Part shown: in pieces, positions 8,820 to 16,507 of the stretch
Position numbering within the stretch: position 1 is the first letter of the stretch
Layout of the letters: each line of letters begins with the position of its first letter
NCBI GenBank assembly: GCA_026388515.1
Contig: JAPLJO010000126.1
Location: 1-53,563 of the forward strand
From: Deltaproteobacteria bacterium
Lineage (GTDB): Bacteria > Desulfobacterota > Syntrophia > Syntrophales > UBA2210
Direction: 5' to 3'
DNA length: 53,563 nucleotides
Notes under the pieces: generated by a model
What the model was told of the DNA's origin: nothing
The model's database searches: none
Seen by the model: only the letters and a program-made list of their open reading frames with translations
Translations under genes and position numbers: made by a program

Positions 8820-8853
8820 ATCAGCAAGCCCCGCGAAAGCGAGGCCTGCTGAT
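8820..8853. terminator. Strong hairpin with GAAA loop
   Basis: Fifteen-base arms (8820-8834 and 8839-8853) pair at 13 of 15 positions around a GAAA tetraloop. No U-run follows on either strand. On the minus strand it lies just after the stop of the presumed oxidase remnant at 8875, so it may be the old terminator of that gene. On the plus strand it lies in the leader region between cusB and the Rrf2 gene. Confidence 0.45.
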
Positions 8854-8874
8854 ATGCGAATTGGTCTTGAGTTG

Positions 8875-8916
8875 CTAAGTGACAACCAGCGGCCGCATCA
8901 TGTCGTGCGCTTCTCC
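8875..8916 (-). pseudogene. Possible C-terminal remnant of a multicopper oxidase
   Basis: The minus-strand frame ending at the TAG at 8875-8877 reads GEAHDMMRPLVVT. This matches the final copper-ligand segment of multicopper oxidases; the intact oxidase in this window has HEENDMMRPMVFHV at the equivalent place. Upstream the frame continues without recognisable similarity. Only about 12 residues support this, so it could be chance, but the match includes the ligand-region Met pair and a stop at the expected position. Confidence 0.35.
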
Positions 8917-9035
8917 ATAACTCCCTCCTATTGATTTAGAACCCCCTGCAAAAACGACGTTAGAGAACCAATTTTATTTTGATTGCCGATAGATTAACAC
9001 GAAAAATAAAATTAAGAAAAATTATTACAAAAACA

Positions 9036-9082
9036 TTGACATTTGTTATTTCATGATATAATTTACTATCAGAACGGTAGTA
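9036..9082 (+). promoter_or_regulatory. Promoter with overlapping dyad for the Rrf2 regulator gene
   Basis: TTGACA at 9036-9041 and TATAAT at 9057-9062 are perfect sigma-70 hexamers, though the 15-base spacer is short. Immediately downstream is an inverted repeat, ACTATC (9065-9070), five bases, GGTAGT (9076-9081), at the expected transcription start. A site there would block initiation, so autorepression by the encoded Rrf2 protein is the natural inference. The whole stretch 8940-9100 is much AT-richer than the genes around it. Confidence 0.65.
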
Positions 9083-9104
9083 TTTATAGTAATTGAAAGG
9101 TCAA

Positions 9105-9569
9105 ATGAAACTGACGACGAGATCGCGGTATGGGGTTAGAATTATGGTGGCACTTGCTGATTCCAACGGCATGGGGCCGGTTTTCCTGAAGGACATCGCA
9201 AAACAAGAAGATCTCTCGGAAAAATATTTAAGCCTCATTGTTATTCCTCTGCGTCGTGCCGGCCTTATCCAGTCGACACGGGGGGCATACGGTGGCTATA
9301 TCCTGGCGAGGGATGCTAAAGATATTACAGTGGGAGAAATTGTTGATGTCCTTGAAGGCGGAACATGCGTTTCTGATTGTGTTGAAAACCCATCAAAATG
9401 TTCAAGAGCCTCTACCTGTGCAGTGAGAGATATATGGTCTGACCTGGGAGATTCAATTAAATCGACTTTAGACAGGATTACGCTTGCTTCTCTCGTTAAA
9501 AAAGCCCGGGCAAAAAAGAGTAATAACACCCCCAAGCGAGCTGGCAAATCTAAATCGCAGGGCGATTAA
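9105..9569 (+). CDS. Rrf2 family transcriptional regulator with cysteine cluster
   Basis: A 154-residue DNA-binding protein. ATG 9105 follows AAAGG by five bases; a TTG four codons earlier is less likely. Residues 1-75 form the winged helix typical of the family (MKLTTRSRYGVRIMVALA, then YLSLIVIPLRRAGLIQSTRGAYGGY). Residues about 85-105 hold four cysteines in the spacing C-x3-C-x6-C-x5-C, the region where IscR, NsrR and relatives bind a [2Fe-2S] or [4Fe-4S] cluster that senses iron-sulfur status, nitric oxide or redox change. The C-terminus is basic (KKARAKKSNNTPKRAGKSKS). It is followed by a strong terminator and then the multicopper oxidase, whose expression it may control. The ligand sensed is unknown. 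Confidence 0.9.
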   Translation: MKLTTRSRYGVRIMVALADSNGMGPVFLKDIAKQEDLSEKYLSLIVIPLRRAGLIQSTRGAYGGYILARDAKDITVGEIVDVLEGGTCVSDCVENPSKCSRASTCAVRDIWSDLGDSIKSTLDRITLASLVKKARAKKSNNTPKRAGKSKSQGD

Positions 9570-9621
9570 ATGGTTTTGGAGGACGCGTATTATGCAGCGA
9601 AATTTATCAAAAATACCGTTA

Positions 9622-9663
9622 TAAGGTCTCCAATGTTCACTCATGATTGGAGACCTTAATTTT
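9622..9663 (+). terminator. Rho-independent terminator after the Rrf2 gene
   Basis: A perfect 13-base stem (9622-9634 with 9646-9658), an 11-base loop, then ATTTT. It separates the regulator from the oxidase gene, so the oxidase must have its own promoter in 9664-9745; I could not identify it with confidence. Confidence 0.8.
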
Positions 9664-9757
9664 ACTGAGAGCGTTTGTAACAATTGTGGTGAGTTATTTA
9701 ATCGTGTGATTACAGCAGATCATTGTGTAGTTTCTTTGTTCGATAAGGAGAAGTAAA

Positions 9758-12700
9758 ATGAAAAGGCTCAAATTCTTAACTTATAGTATTGTGGTGCTGT
9801 TATCGGTTGCGCTTGTATTGAGTTACGACCTTACACAGGCGCAGCCCATGCCTAACAGTCGTGGTTCCATGATAAACCCTATTGAGATGATGAAGAAGAT
9901 GACGACACCTGCCCAGAGGAAGGCTGCGGCGAAGCGTTTCGCGGCAGCTCGCAAGGCAGCGGGAGCAAAGACAACTACAGCACCCACGTCAGGCATGACG
10001 ACACGTGGCGCGTTGGTGAGCGCGCCTGCTGTTCCCACTCCCGGCGGGACGCCTGATTATTTCGGTATTTACCCGAATTACGCCAACAGCCCCCTTCCTC
10101 AACTTGATGGGACCGGCAACGTAATTCCCGGCACCGGCATCAAAAAATTTGTCGATTCGCTGCCGGGGTTAGGGCCGAATAACGCAAACAACCTCGGACA
10201 GTACATTCCTGTGGCCAATCCTGATACCCTGGCATATCCGGGGTCTGATTATTACGAGATTGCCGTACAGGAATATTCCGAGCAGATGCATACAGACCTC
10301 ACTCCAACCAGACTCCGTGGTTATGTACAGCTTAATAATGGCACGGATACATCGGGTGCTAATACGCTGGCTCCCGCTCCAATTCATTATCTCGGACCAA
10401 TGATTATAGCTCAGAAGGACAGGCCGGTTCGTATTAAGCTTGTCAACCAGCTTCCTCTTACGGCTAACGGCGGCGATCTCTTCCTCCCGGTCGATACCAC
10501 TGTCATGGGTGCGGGAACCGGTCCCAATGGAGGCACTGAAACGTACACACAGAACCGCGCTGCAATCCATCTCCATGGCGGCTTCACACCGTGGATAAGT
10601 GATGGAACACCCCACCAGTGGATTACACCGGACGGCGAAAATACGAGTTATCCCGTAGGTCTGAGCCTGCAGGATGTTCCCGATATGCCGATTCCTCCCA
10701 ATGGGTCGGCAACTTTGTATTATCCTAACCAGCAGAGCGCCAGGCTTATGTTTTATCACGACCATGCCTACGGTATCACCCGGCTCAATGTGTATGCGGG
10801 CGAGGCGGCGGGGTATCTTTTGACGGACCCCGTTGAACAGGGTCTGATCAATTCCGGCATTATTCCCGCTGACCAGATTCCCCTGATAATCCAGGACAAG
10901 ACCTTCGTACCTGATACCGCGCAGCTGGCGGCCGAGGATCCTACGTGGGATACGGTCAACTGGGGTGCGCCCGGCGATCTGTGGCTTCCCCATGTGTACA
11001 TGCCGAACCAGAACATTTATGATCTCACTGGCACAAACGCGATGGGCAGGTGGGACTATGGCCCCTGGTTCTGGCCTCCTTATACCGGCTTGACAAACGG
11101 ACCCATTCCGAACCCCTATTACGATCCCACAAATGCACCCTGGGAGCCTCCGGATATTCCCGGCACGCCCAATCCGTCGATAGTCCCTGAAGCCTTCATG
11201 GATACCCCCGTCGTCAACGGCACGGCATACCCCGTACTGACGGTAGCGCCGAAGCCGTACCGGCTCCGTGTGCTCAATGCATGTAACGACCGGTTTCTCA
11301 ACCTGCAGCTCTATTATGTGGACCCGCTTCACCCTACGGAAGTTAAAATGGTTCCTGCATTCCCCAATAGCGGCTTGCCGCCGACCTGGCCGACGGATGC
11401 GAGGGACGGCGGTGTGCCGGATCCGACCACCGCAGGCCCCGACATGATTCAGATCGGCACGGAAGGAGGGTTTCTGCCCGCGCCGGCAGTGATCCCTGCT
11501 ACACCTGTTGGGTATAATTACAATCGCAGAGACATAGTAGTTCTTAATGTTTTAAACCATGCGCTCTTTCTGGGCCCCGCAGAGCGGGCGGACATCATTG
11601 TTGATTTTTCCGGTGTTCCTGACGGCTCCACACTCATTCTTTATAATGATGCACCGGCACCAGTCCCCGCATTCGACCCGCGCAACGATTACTATACGGG
11701 CAATCCTGATCAGACCGATATGGGCGGTGCGCCGTCAACGCTGGAGGGCTACGGTCCAAACACCCGGACCATCATGCAGATACAGGTGGCAGGAACTGCA
11801 TCAACTCCCTTCAACCTTACCGCATTAAGGACAGCTTTTGCCTCGAGCGTAGATACGTTAGGCAATCCCGTGCCGGGCGCCTTTGCCGCGTCTCAGGACC
11901 CGATCATCGTGCCGCAGGCCAGATATAATTCAGCGTACAACAAGGTATTCCCGAACGATGCCTTTGCAAGAATTCAGAGCACGTCCCTGAACTTTACTAC
12001 ACTCGACGGCACGCTGATGTCACTCTCCATGAAGCCGAAGGCTATTCAGGAACTCTTCGAACCTAATTATGGACGCATGAATGCCATACTGGGAGTCGAG
12101 CTGCCGAACACCAGCGCCACGATTCAGACAACCATTCCCTACTTCTATATCGATCCCCCTACCGAAACCATCGATGATTCCCTGTATATCGGCGCGCCGG
12201 TGGCGGGCGATGGCACACAGATCTGGAAAATAACGCATAATGGCGTGGACACTCACGCGATTCACTTCCACCTTTTCAATGTGCAGCTGATCAACCGGGT
12301 AGGCTGGGACGGTGCGGTCAGACCGCCCGATGCCAATGAGCTGGGATGGAAAGAAACCATCCGGATGAACCCGCTGGAGGATGCGATTGTGGCGATGAGG
12401 GCAACTGACCCACTGCTTCCCTTCGGTATTCCCGACAGCGTTCGCCCGCTCAACGTCACGGCGCCGATTGGCTCCACCATGGGCTTTACCAACATCGATC
12501 CAAATGGAAATCCGATTACTGTCACCAATGAATTGACCAACTTCGGCTGGGAGTATGTGTGGCACTGCCATCTTCTGGGCCATGAAGAAAACGACATGAT
12601 GCGCCCAATGGTGTTCCATGTTCCGAGTGTGGCGCCGGCTGCCCCATTCCTATCCGGTGCAATAGTTGGAAGCCAGGCGAACCTTACCTGGTCGGATGCG

Positions 12701-14092
12701 ACGCCTGCGGGCGGTCTCTTAGGCAGCTCTGCCAATGAAATTGGTTTCCGGGTGCAGAGGGCTACAGTGAATACTAACGGCATTCCCGGTACGTATTCGT
12801 TAATAGGGTCGGCTCTTGCAAACGCCACCAGCTATATAGATACTACAATCACACTTGGTGTGGTGTACAGTTATCGGGTTGTCGCGTATAACGCTGCCGG
12901 CAGTACAAATTCCAATGCGGTAACAGTCGGGGGTCCTCCGCCCGCGGCTCCGACAGGACTGACGGCGACACTGCAGACCGGGCTGCGGGTTCTTTTGTCC
13001 TGGACTGATAACGCTACAAATGAGACCGGCTTTGTAGTGGAACGCGCCGTGAACACCGGAGCCTTCGTTCAGATTGCTGCTCCTGGACCGAGAACCGGTA
13101 CGGGTACGGTGAACTACACCGACACGACGGTGACTCCGGGCAACACGTACGATTACCGCGTCAAGGCCGTGAATATCGCGGGATCATCGGCGTACTCAAA
13201 TACAGCCTTAGCAATCGTGCCCAGCCTGCCCGCGGCTCCGACCGGACTGACGGCGACACTGCAGACCGGGCTGCGGGTTCTTCTGGCCTGGACTGATAAC
13301 GCCACCAATGAGACCGGCTTTGTAGTGGAACGCGCTCTGAATGGCGGGGCCTTCGCTCAGATTGCCTTACCGGGAGCGGGTGCCGGGACAGGTGCACTTA
13401 ACTATACCGACACGACGGTGACTCCGGGCAACACATACGATTACCGCGTCAAGGCCGTGAATATCGCGGGATCATCGGCGTACTCAAATACAGCAAGTGC
13501 AATCGTGCCCAGCCTGCCCGCGGCTCCGACCGGACTGACGGCGACACTGCAGACGGGACCACAGGTTCTTTTGTCCTGGACTGATAACGCTACAAATGAG
13601 ACCGGCTTTGTAGTGGAACGCGCCGTGAACACCGGAGCCTTCGTTCAGATTGCTGCTCCTGGACCGAGAACCGGTACGGGTACGGTAAACTACACCGACA
13701 CGACGGTGACAGCAACCAATACCTACAGTTACCGCGTCAAGGCGGTGAATATCGCGGGATCATCGGCGTACTCGAATACAGCCAGCACTGCTGCCCCCAC
13801 CAGACCAGCAGCTCCTTCCCGTCTGACTGCAACGGTGAGTATTATCAACGCATCGAATGACCAGGTTGTGTTGAGATGGTCCGATAATTCCAATAACGAA
13901 ACCGGATTCACAATACAGCGGAGCACCAACTCGTTATTTACAGCTAACGTGAATAACAGTACGGTTGCGGCTAATACCACCACAACCAGTCAAACGGTGG
14001 CGCGTCGACTGACCCTCTATTACCGGGTCCAGTCGTTCAATGCCGCAGGCACATCGGCGTGGTCGAATATCGTCCGCGTCATTACACCGTAA
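9758..14092 (+). CDS. Giant secreted multicopper oxidase with five C-terminal fibronectin III domains
   Basis: A 1444-residue protein with AAGGAG at a good distance from ATG 9758 and a signal peptide (about residues 1-29, ending LTQAQ). The oxidase part covers about 85-955. All four copper motifs are present: HLHG (H271, H273), YHDHAYG (H334, H336), HAIHFH (H833, H836, H838) and WHCHLLGHEENDMM (H936, C937, H938, H942, M947). It should therefore bind one type 1 and a trinuclear copper centre and oxidise a substrate (Cu(I), Fe(II), Mn(II), phenolics or bilirubin-like compounds) with oxygen. Residues about 958-1444 are five fibronectin III modules, of which numbers 2-4 are near-identical. The oxidase core is about 1.5 times the length of CotA-type enzymes, with Pro/Asn-rich inserts. 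It probably acts outside the cell or on its surface. An oxygen-using enzyme is notable in a likely anaerobe. Confidence 0.92.
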   Translation: MKRLKFLTYSIVVLLSVALVLSYDLTQAQPMPNSRGSMINPIEMMKKMTTPAQRKAAAKRFAAARKAAGAKTTTAPTSGMTTRGALVSAPAVPTPGGTPDYFGIYPNYANSPLPQLDGTGNVIPGTGIKKFVDSLPGLGPNNANNLGQYIPVANPDTLAYPGSDYYEIAVQEYSEQMHTDLTPTRLRGYVQLNNGTDTSGANTLAPAPIHYLGPMIIAQKDRPVRIKLVNQLPLTANGGDLFLPVDTTVMGAGTGPNGGTETYTQNRAAIHLHGGFTPWISDGTPHQWITPDGENTSYPVGLSLQDVPDMPIPPNGSATLYYPNQQSARLMFYHDHAYGITRLNVYAGEAAGYLLTDPVEQGLINSGIIPADQIPLIIQDKTFVPDTAQLAAEDPTWDTVNWGAPGDLWLPHVYMPNQNIYDLTGTNAMGRWDYGPWFWPPYTGLTNGPIPNPYYDPTNAPWEPPDIPGTPNPSIVPEAFMDTPVVNGTAYPVLTVAPKPYRLRVLNACNDRFLNLQLYYVDPLHPTEVKMVPAFPNSGLPPTWPTDARDGGVPDPTTAGPDMIQIGTEGGFLPAPAVIPATPVGYNYNRRDIVVLNVLNHALFLGPAERADIIVDFSGVPDGSTLILYNDAPAPVPAFDPRNDYYTGNPDQTDMGGAPSTLEGYGPNTRTIMQIQVAGTASTPFNLTALRTAFASSVDTLGNPVPGAFAASQDPIIVPQARYNSAYNKVFPNDAFARIQSTSLNFTTLDGTLMSLSMKPKAIQELFEPNYGRMNAILGVELPNTSATIQTTIPYFYIDPPTETIDDSLYIGAPVAGDGTQIWKITHNGVDTHAIHFHLFNVQLINRVGWDGAVRPPDANELGWKETIRMNPLEDAIVAMRATDPLLPFGIPDSVRPLNVTAPIGSTMGFTNIDPNGNPITVTNELTNFGWEYVWHCHLLGHEENDMMRPMVFHVPSVAPAAPFLSGAIVGSQANLTWSDATPAGGLLGSSANEIGFRVQRATVNTNGIPGTYSLIGSALANATSYIDTTITLGVVYSYRVVAYNAAGSTNSNAVTVGGPPPAAPTGLTATLQTGLRVLLSWTDNATNETGFVVERAVNTGAFVQIAAPGPRTGTGTVNYTDTTVTPGNTYDYRVKAVNIAGSSAYSNTALAIVPSLPAAPTGLTATLQTGLRVLLAWTDNATNETGFVVERALNGGAFAQIALPGAGAGTGALNYTDTTVTPGNTYDYRVKAVNIAGSSAYSNTASAIVPSLPAAPTGLTATLQTGPQVLLSWTDNATNETGFVVERAVNTGAFVQIAAPGPRTGTGTVNYTDTTVTATNTYSYRVKAVNIAGSSAYSNTASTAAPTRPAAPSRLTATVSIINASNDQVVLRWSDNSNNETGFTIQRSTNSLFTANVNNSTVAANTTTTSQTVARRLTLYYRVQSFNAAGTSAWSNIVRVITP
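12941..13804 (+). repeat. Three 288-base tandem repeats encoding fibronectin III modules 2-4
   Basis: Units start at 12941, 13229 and 13517, each opening CCCGCGGCTCCGAC and each encoding 96 residues (AAPTGLTATLQTG ... AGSSAYSNTA). Long stretches are identical at the DNA level. Units 1 and 3 share the variant AVNTGAFVQIAAPGPRTGTG, whereas unit 2 has ALNGGAFAQIALPGAGAGTG, so the array has been shuffled by unequal recombination or gene conversion. Flanking modules 1 and 5 are diverged. Confidence 0.9.
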
Positions 14093-14099
14093 GCAGCAA

Positions 14100-14130
14100 C
14101 TCCGGTGTCAGCGTCGAGCTGACACCGGAG
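14100..14130 (+). terminator. Terminator hairpin after the multicopper oxidase
   Basis: A perfect 13-base GC-rich stem (14100-14112 with 14118-14130) and a five-base loop begin seven bases after the oxidase stop codon. A U-run is lacking, but the position and stability fit a terminator or mRNA-stabilising 3' hairpin. Confidence 0.65.
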
Positions 14131-14157
14131 GATATCATATGGATATAATAATTAACC

Positions 14158-14199
14158 GTGTCGCCGTTTTTCACCCTCCATGGGCAGAAACGGCGACAC
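14158..14199 (+). promoter_or_regulatory. Second perfect hairpin ahead of the FKBP gene
   Basis: Arms GTGTCGCCGTTT (14158-14169) and its exact complement (14188-14199) flank an 18-base loop. It lies 23 bases before the FKBP start and just before ATAATAAAATGG. It could be a second terminator of the oxidase transcript or a leader structure of the FKBP mRNA. Confidence 0.45.
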
Positions 14200-14222
14200 A
14201 CTTATAATAAAATGGTGAAACC

Positions 14223-14912
14223 ATGAAATTCAAAATCATCCCGATTGTAATGCTTGCGCTGTTTGCCGTTCAGGCGGGCGCACAGGAGCCAACGGATCTC
14301 ACAACGCAGAAGGATAAGGTAAGCTACAGTATCGGTGTCGACGTGGCGAGAAACTTCAAGCGCCTGGGAATTGATCTCAATACGGACATCCTTGTGAATG
14401 GACTGAGAGACGAGATGAAGGGCAACAAACTTCTCATGACGGAGGCTGATCTCCGTGAAACCATGAATGCCTTTGAAACTGAACTGAGACAGAAGCAGAT
14501 AGACGCGACGAAAGTCGCAAGAGAAAAAAATAAGATAGAGGGCGATGCATTTCTGGCGGCAAACAAGACAAAAGAAGGCGTCATAAGCCTGCCAAGCGGA
14601 GTGCAATACAAGATTATCAAAAAGGGAGATGGCAAGCTGCCGACGGATGCCGACACGGTGGAATATCATTACCGGGGTGTTTTGATTGACGGGACGGAAT
14701 TCGACAGCTCCTATACAAGAGTACAACCCTCGATCTTCAAGCTCTCAGGGATCATACCGGGCTTAAGGGAAACCCTGAAGCTTATGCCGGTAGGCTCCAT
14801 GTGGCAGATATTCATTCCCCCACAGCTTGCATACGGAGAGCGGGGAGCGGGACGCGACATCGGGCCGAATGCCACACTCATCTTTGAAATAGAACTTCTC
14901 GCTATTAAGTAA
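14223..14912 (+). CDS. FKBP-type peptidyl-prolyl cis-trans isomerase (FkpA/Mip-like)
   Basis: A 229-residue exported protein. Residues 1-20 are a signal peptide (MKFKIIPIVMLALFAVQAGA). Residues about 25-120 are the helical dimerisation domain (KVSYSIGVDVARNFK, ending in a long Lys/Glu helix), and about 125-229 the FKBP catalytic domain (VEYHYRGVLIDGTEFDSS, GLRETLKLMPVGSMWQIFIPPQLAYGERG, LIFEIELLAI). It would help fold proteins in the periplasm, possibly the large Pro-rich oxidase encoded directly upstream, although two hairpins separate the genes. Its stop codon overlaps the convergent stop of the glycosyltransferase by eight bases. Confidence 0.9.
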   Translation: MKFKIIPIVMLALFAVQAGAQEPTDLTTQKDKVSYSIGVDVARNFKRLGIDLNTDILVNGLRDEMKGNKLLMTEADLRETMNAFETELRQKQIDATKVAREKNKIEGDAFLAANKTKEGVISLPSGVQYKIIKKGDGKLPTDADTVEYHYRGVLIDGTEFDSSYTRVQPSIFKLSGIIPGLRETLKLMPVGSMWQIFIPPQLAYGERGAGRDIGPNATLIFEIELLAIK

Positions 14913-15930
14913 AGACCGCCTGGAACACTTCATCCACGGTAATTTCACGCATGCATTTCATGGTGTCGCATTCCTTGCGGAAGCAGGGGCTGCAGGGCAG
15001 GTCCTTCCGGATGACGGTGTGGCCAGCGCCGTAAGGGCCGGTCCTTTTGGGGTCCGTGGGGCCGAAGAGGGCGACCGTGGGCGTCGTCCCGACGGCGGCC
15101 GCGATGTGCATGGGGCCGGAGTCCGTCGTGATGACGAGACGTGATATCCGGTAGAGGTATGCAAGATCTCTCAGTGACGTTTCCCCTTCGAGGCTGACCG
15201 AAGGTGTGGTCATCATGGCCCGTATCCGCGCGATGGTGTCATCGCCTCCGCTCCCCGTGAATATGAGTTTCATACCCATTTCACTCGCGATTCTGTCGCA
15301 GAGGCAGGCGAACTTTTCGTTTTCCCAGAGCTTAGTGTCCCAGTAAGCAACGGGGTTTATCGCCACGAATGCTTCCGCGGGGTCGATGCCCTTCGAGGAG
15401 AGAAGGGTGTGGACCCTTTTTCTGTTTTCGTCATCGATGGGGATTATGAATTCCGCCTCTGCCGACGGTGCGCCGAGATGCCGGACGAAGTCGAGGTAGC
15501 GGTCCACGGCATGCTTTGCCATGTCTTCGGGAATTTTTTCGCTGTAGAAGAGCCCGGAGAGTTCCTGCATGCTCTTGTACCCTAACTTCCGCCTGCCCCT
15601 GCTCACGAGCACAATCACTGCGCTTTTGAAGAGACCGTGAAAATCTATGACGAGATCGTAGCGCCGGTCGCGCAGCGTCTTCAGGAAGGATGAAATTTCA
15701 CTCATCGTTCTTCCTGGTGTGCGCAGATGCACGAGCGAATCCACCCAGCGCTTCCGGGATGAGACAATGACGCGGTTGAGATCAGGGTGGCCCGCGAGAA
15801 GGTCCGCCGCCGCCTCTTCGATGACCCATGAGATATGGGCGTCGGGGTAGAGTTTTCGGAGCGCCCGGAGCGACGGAAGCGTGTGCACCACGTCGCCGAT
15901 GGCGCTCAGCTTGACGATGAGGATATTCAT
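14905..15930 (-). CDS. waaC: Glycosyltransferase family 9, heptosyltransferase I-like
   Basis: A 341-residue cytoplasmic or membrane-associated enzyme starting at ATG 15930 (MNILIVKLSAIGDVVHTLPSL), the standard GT9 N-terminus. The C-terminal Rossmann domain has TTDSGPMHIAAAVGTTPTVA and LFGPTDPKRTGPYG, which bind the ADP-heptose donor, and the family's cysteine-rich end (CSPCFRKECDTMKCMREIT). By family it adds the first L-glycero-D-manno-heptose to Kdo of the LPS core. It is the last gene of the envelope operon, and its start overlaps the gmhB stop (ATGA, 15927-15930). A truncated copy of its 3' end lies at 3633. WaaC rather than WaaQ or another GT9 is inferred from the operon. Confidence 0.85.
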   Translation of the reverse strand: MNILIVKLSAIGDVVHTLPSLRALRKLYPDAHISWVIEEAAADLLAGHPDLNRVIVSSRKRWVDSLVHLRTPGRTMSEISSFLKTLRDRRYDLVIDFHGLFKSAVIVLVSRGRRKLGYKSMQELSGLFYSEKIPEDMAKHAVDRYLDFVRHLGAPSAEAEFIIPIDDENRKRVHTLLSSKGIDPAEAFVAINPVAYWDTKLWENEKFACLCDRIASEMGMKLIFTGSGGDDTIARIRAMMTTPSVSLEGETSLRDLAYLYRISRLVITTDSGPMHIAAAVGTTPTVALFGPTDPKRTGPYGAGHTVIRKDLPCSPCFRKECDTMKCMREITVDEVFQAVFT

Positions 15931-16499
15931 CTTTTCCGTTCCCCTGTAATCCAGCGGACCGCGTCGAGCACGTGATGGGCGTGATACGCGGCGGATTCGG
16001 GAAGCGTGAGGTTTTTGCCATGCCCCGTTTTCACCAGTACGCCGGTGACGCCGGCGTGTGCCGCCGTTTCCATGTCTTCGAGGGTGTCGCCGATAAGGTA
16101 CGATCCGGCAAGGTCGATCGCCAGTTCGTCGGCGGCCTGGAAGAGCATTCCCGTTTTCGGTTTCCTGCACTCACAGGAGGTGAGGTAATCCCCCCGTCCC
16201 TCCTTAGGGTGGTGCGGGCAGTAGTAGAAGCGGTCGATGCGCGCTCCCCCGGCCGCGAGAAGCTCATTGATGCGGTCGTGAACGGTGCCGACAAACTCCT
16301 CGTCAAAGAACCCCCGGGCAATGCCGGACTGGTTGGTGACCACCACGGCCCAGAGGTCGTGCTCGTTGATGAGCCGTATCGCATCGCCGGTGAAGGGGAA
16401 GAGCCGCAGCTCTTCGAGGCGGCGCAGGTACCCGACTTCCTCGTTTATCGTGCCGTCCCTGTCCAGAAATATGGCGCCGCGTTTCGTTTTCTTTCCCAT
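15927..16499 (-). CDS. gmhB: D-glycero-beta-D-manno-heptose 1,7-bisphosphate 7-phosphatase
   Basis: A 190-residue HAD-superfamily phosphatase starting at ATG 16499. It has the nucleophile motif FLDRDGTIN near residue 11, VVTNQSGIARG as motif II, the zinc-binding loop C-x-H-H-P ... C-x-C-R-K-P typical of the GmhB subfamily (about residues 98-118), and the acidic motif LIGDTLEDMETA. It removes the 7-phosphate during synthesis of ADP-heptose for the LPS inner core. Neighbours waaC (overlapping), waaF and the heptose kinase rfaE1 across the operon fit. Sedoheptulose-7-phosphate isomerase (gmhA) is not in the window. Confidence 0.9.
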   Translation of the reverse strand: MGKKTKRGAIFLDRDGTINEEVGYLRRLEELRLFPFTGDAIRLINEHDLWAVVVTNQSGIARGFFDEEFVGTVHDRINELLAAGGARIDRFYYCPHHPKEGRGDYLTSCECRKPKTGMLFQAADELAIDLAGSYLIGDTLEDMETAAHAGVTGVLVKTGHGKNLTLPESAAYHAHHVLDAVRWITGERKR

Positions 16500-16507
16500 G
16501 TGCCTGT

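Noticed and set aside
12941-13804. CRISPR-like or satellite array
   Set aside because: The 288-base units are in frame and encode fibronectin III domains; there are no short spacers or cas genes.
3633-14990. Phage or integrative-element attachment sites
   Set aside because: The similar ends are protein-coding and diverged, no integrase or transposase was found, and no tRNA is at either edge; I kept it only as a rearrangement hypothesis.
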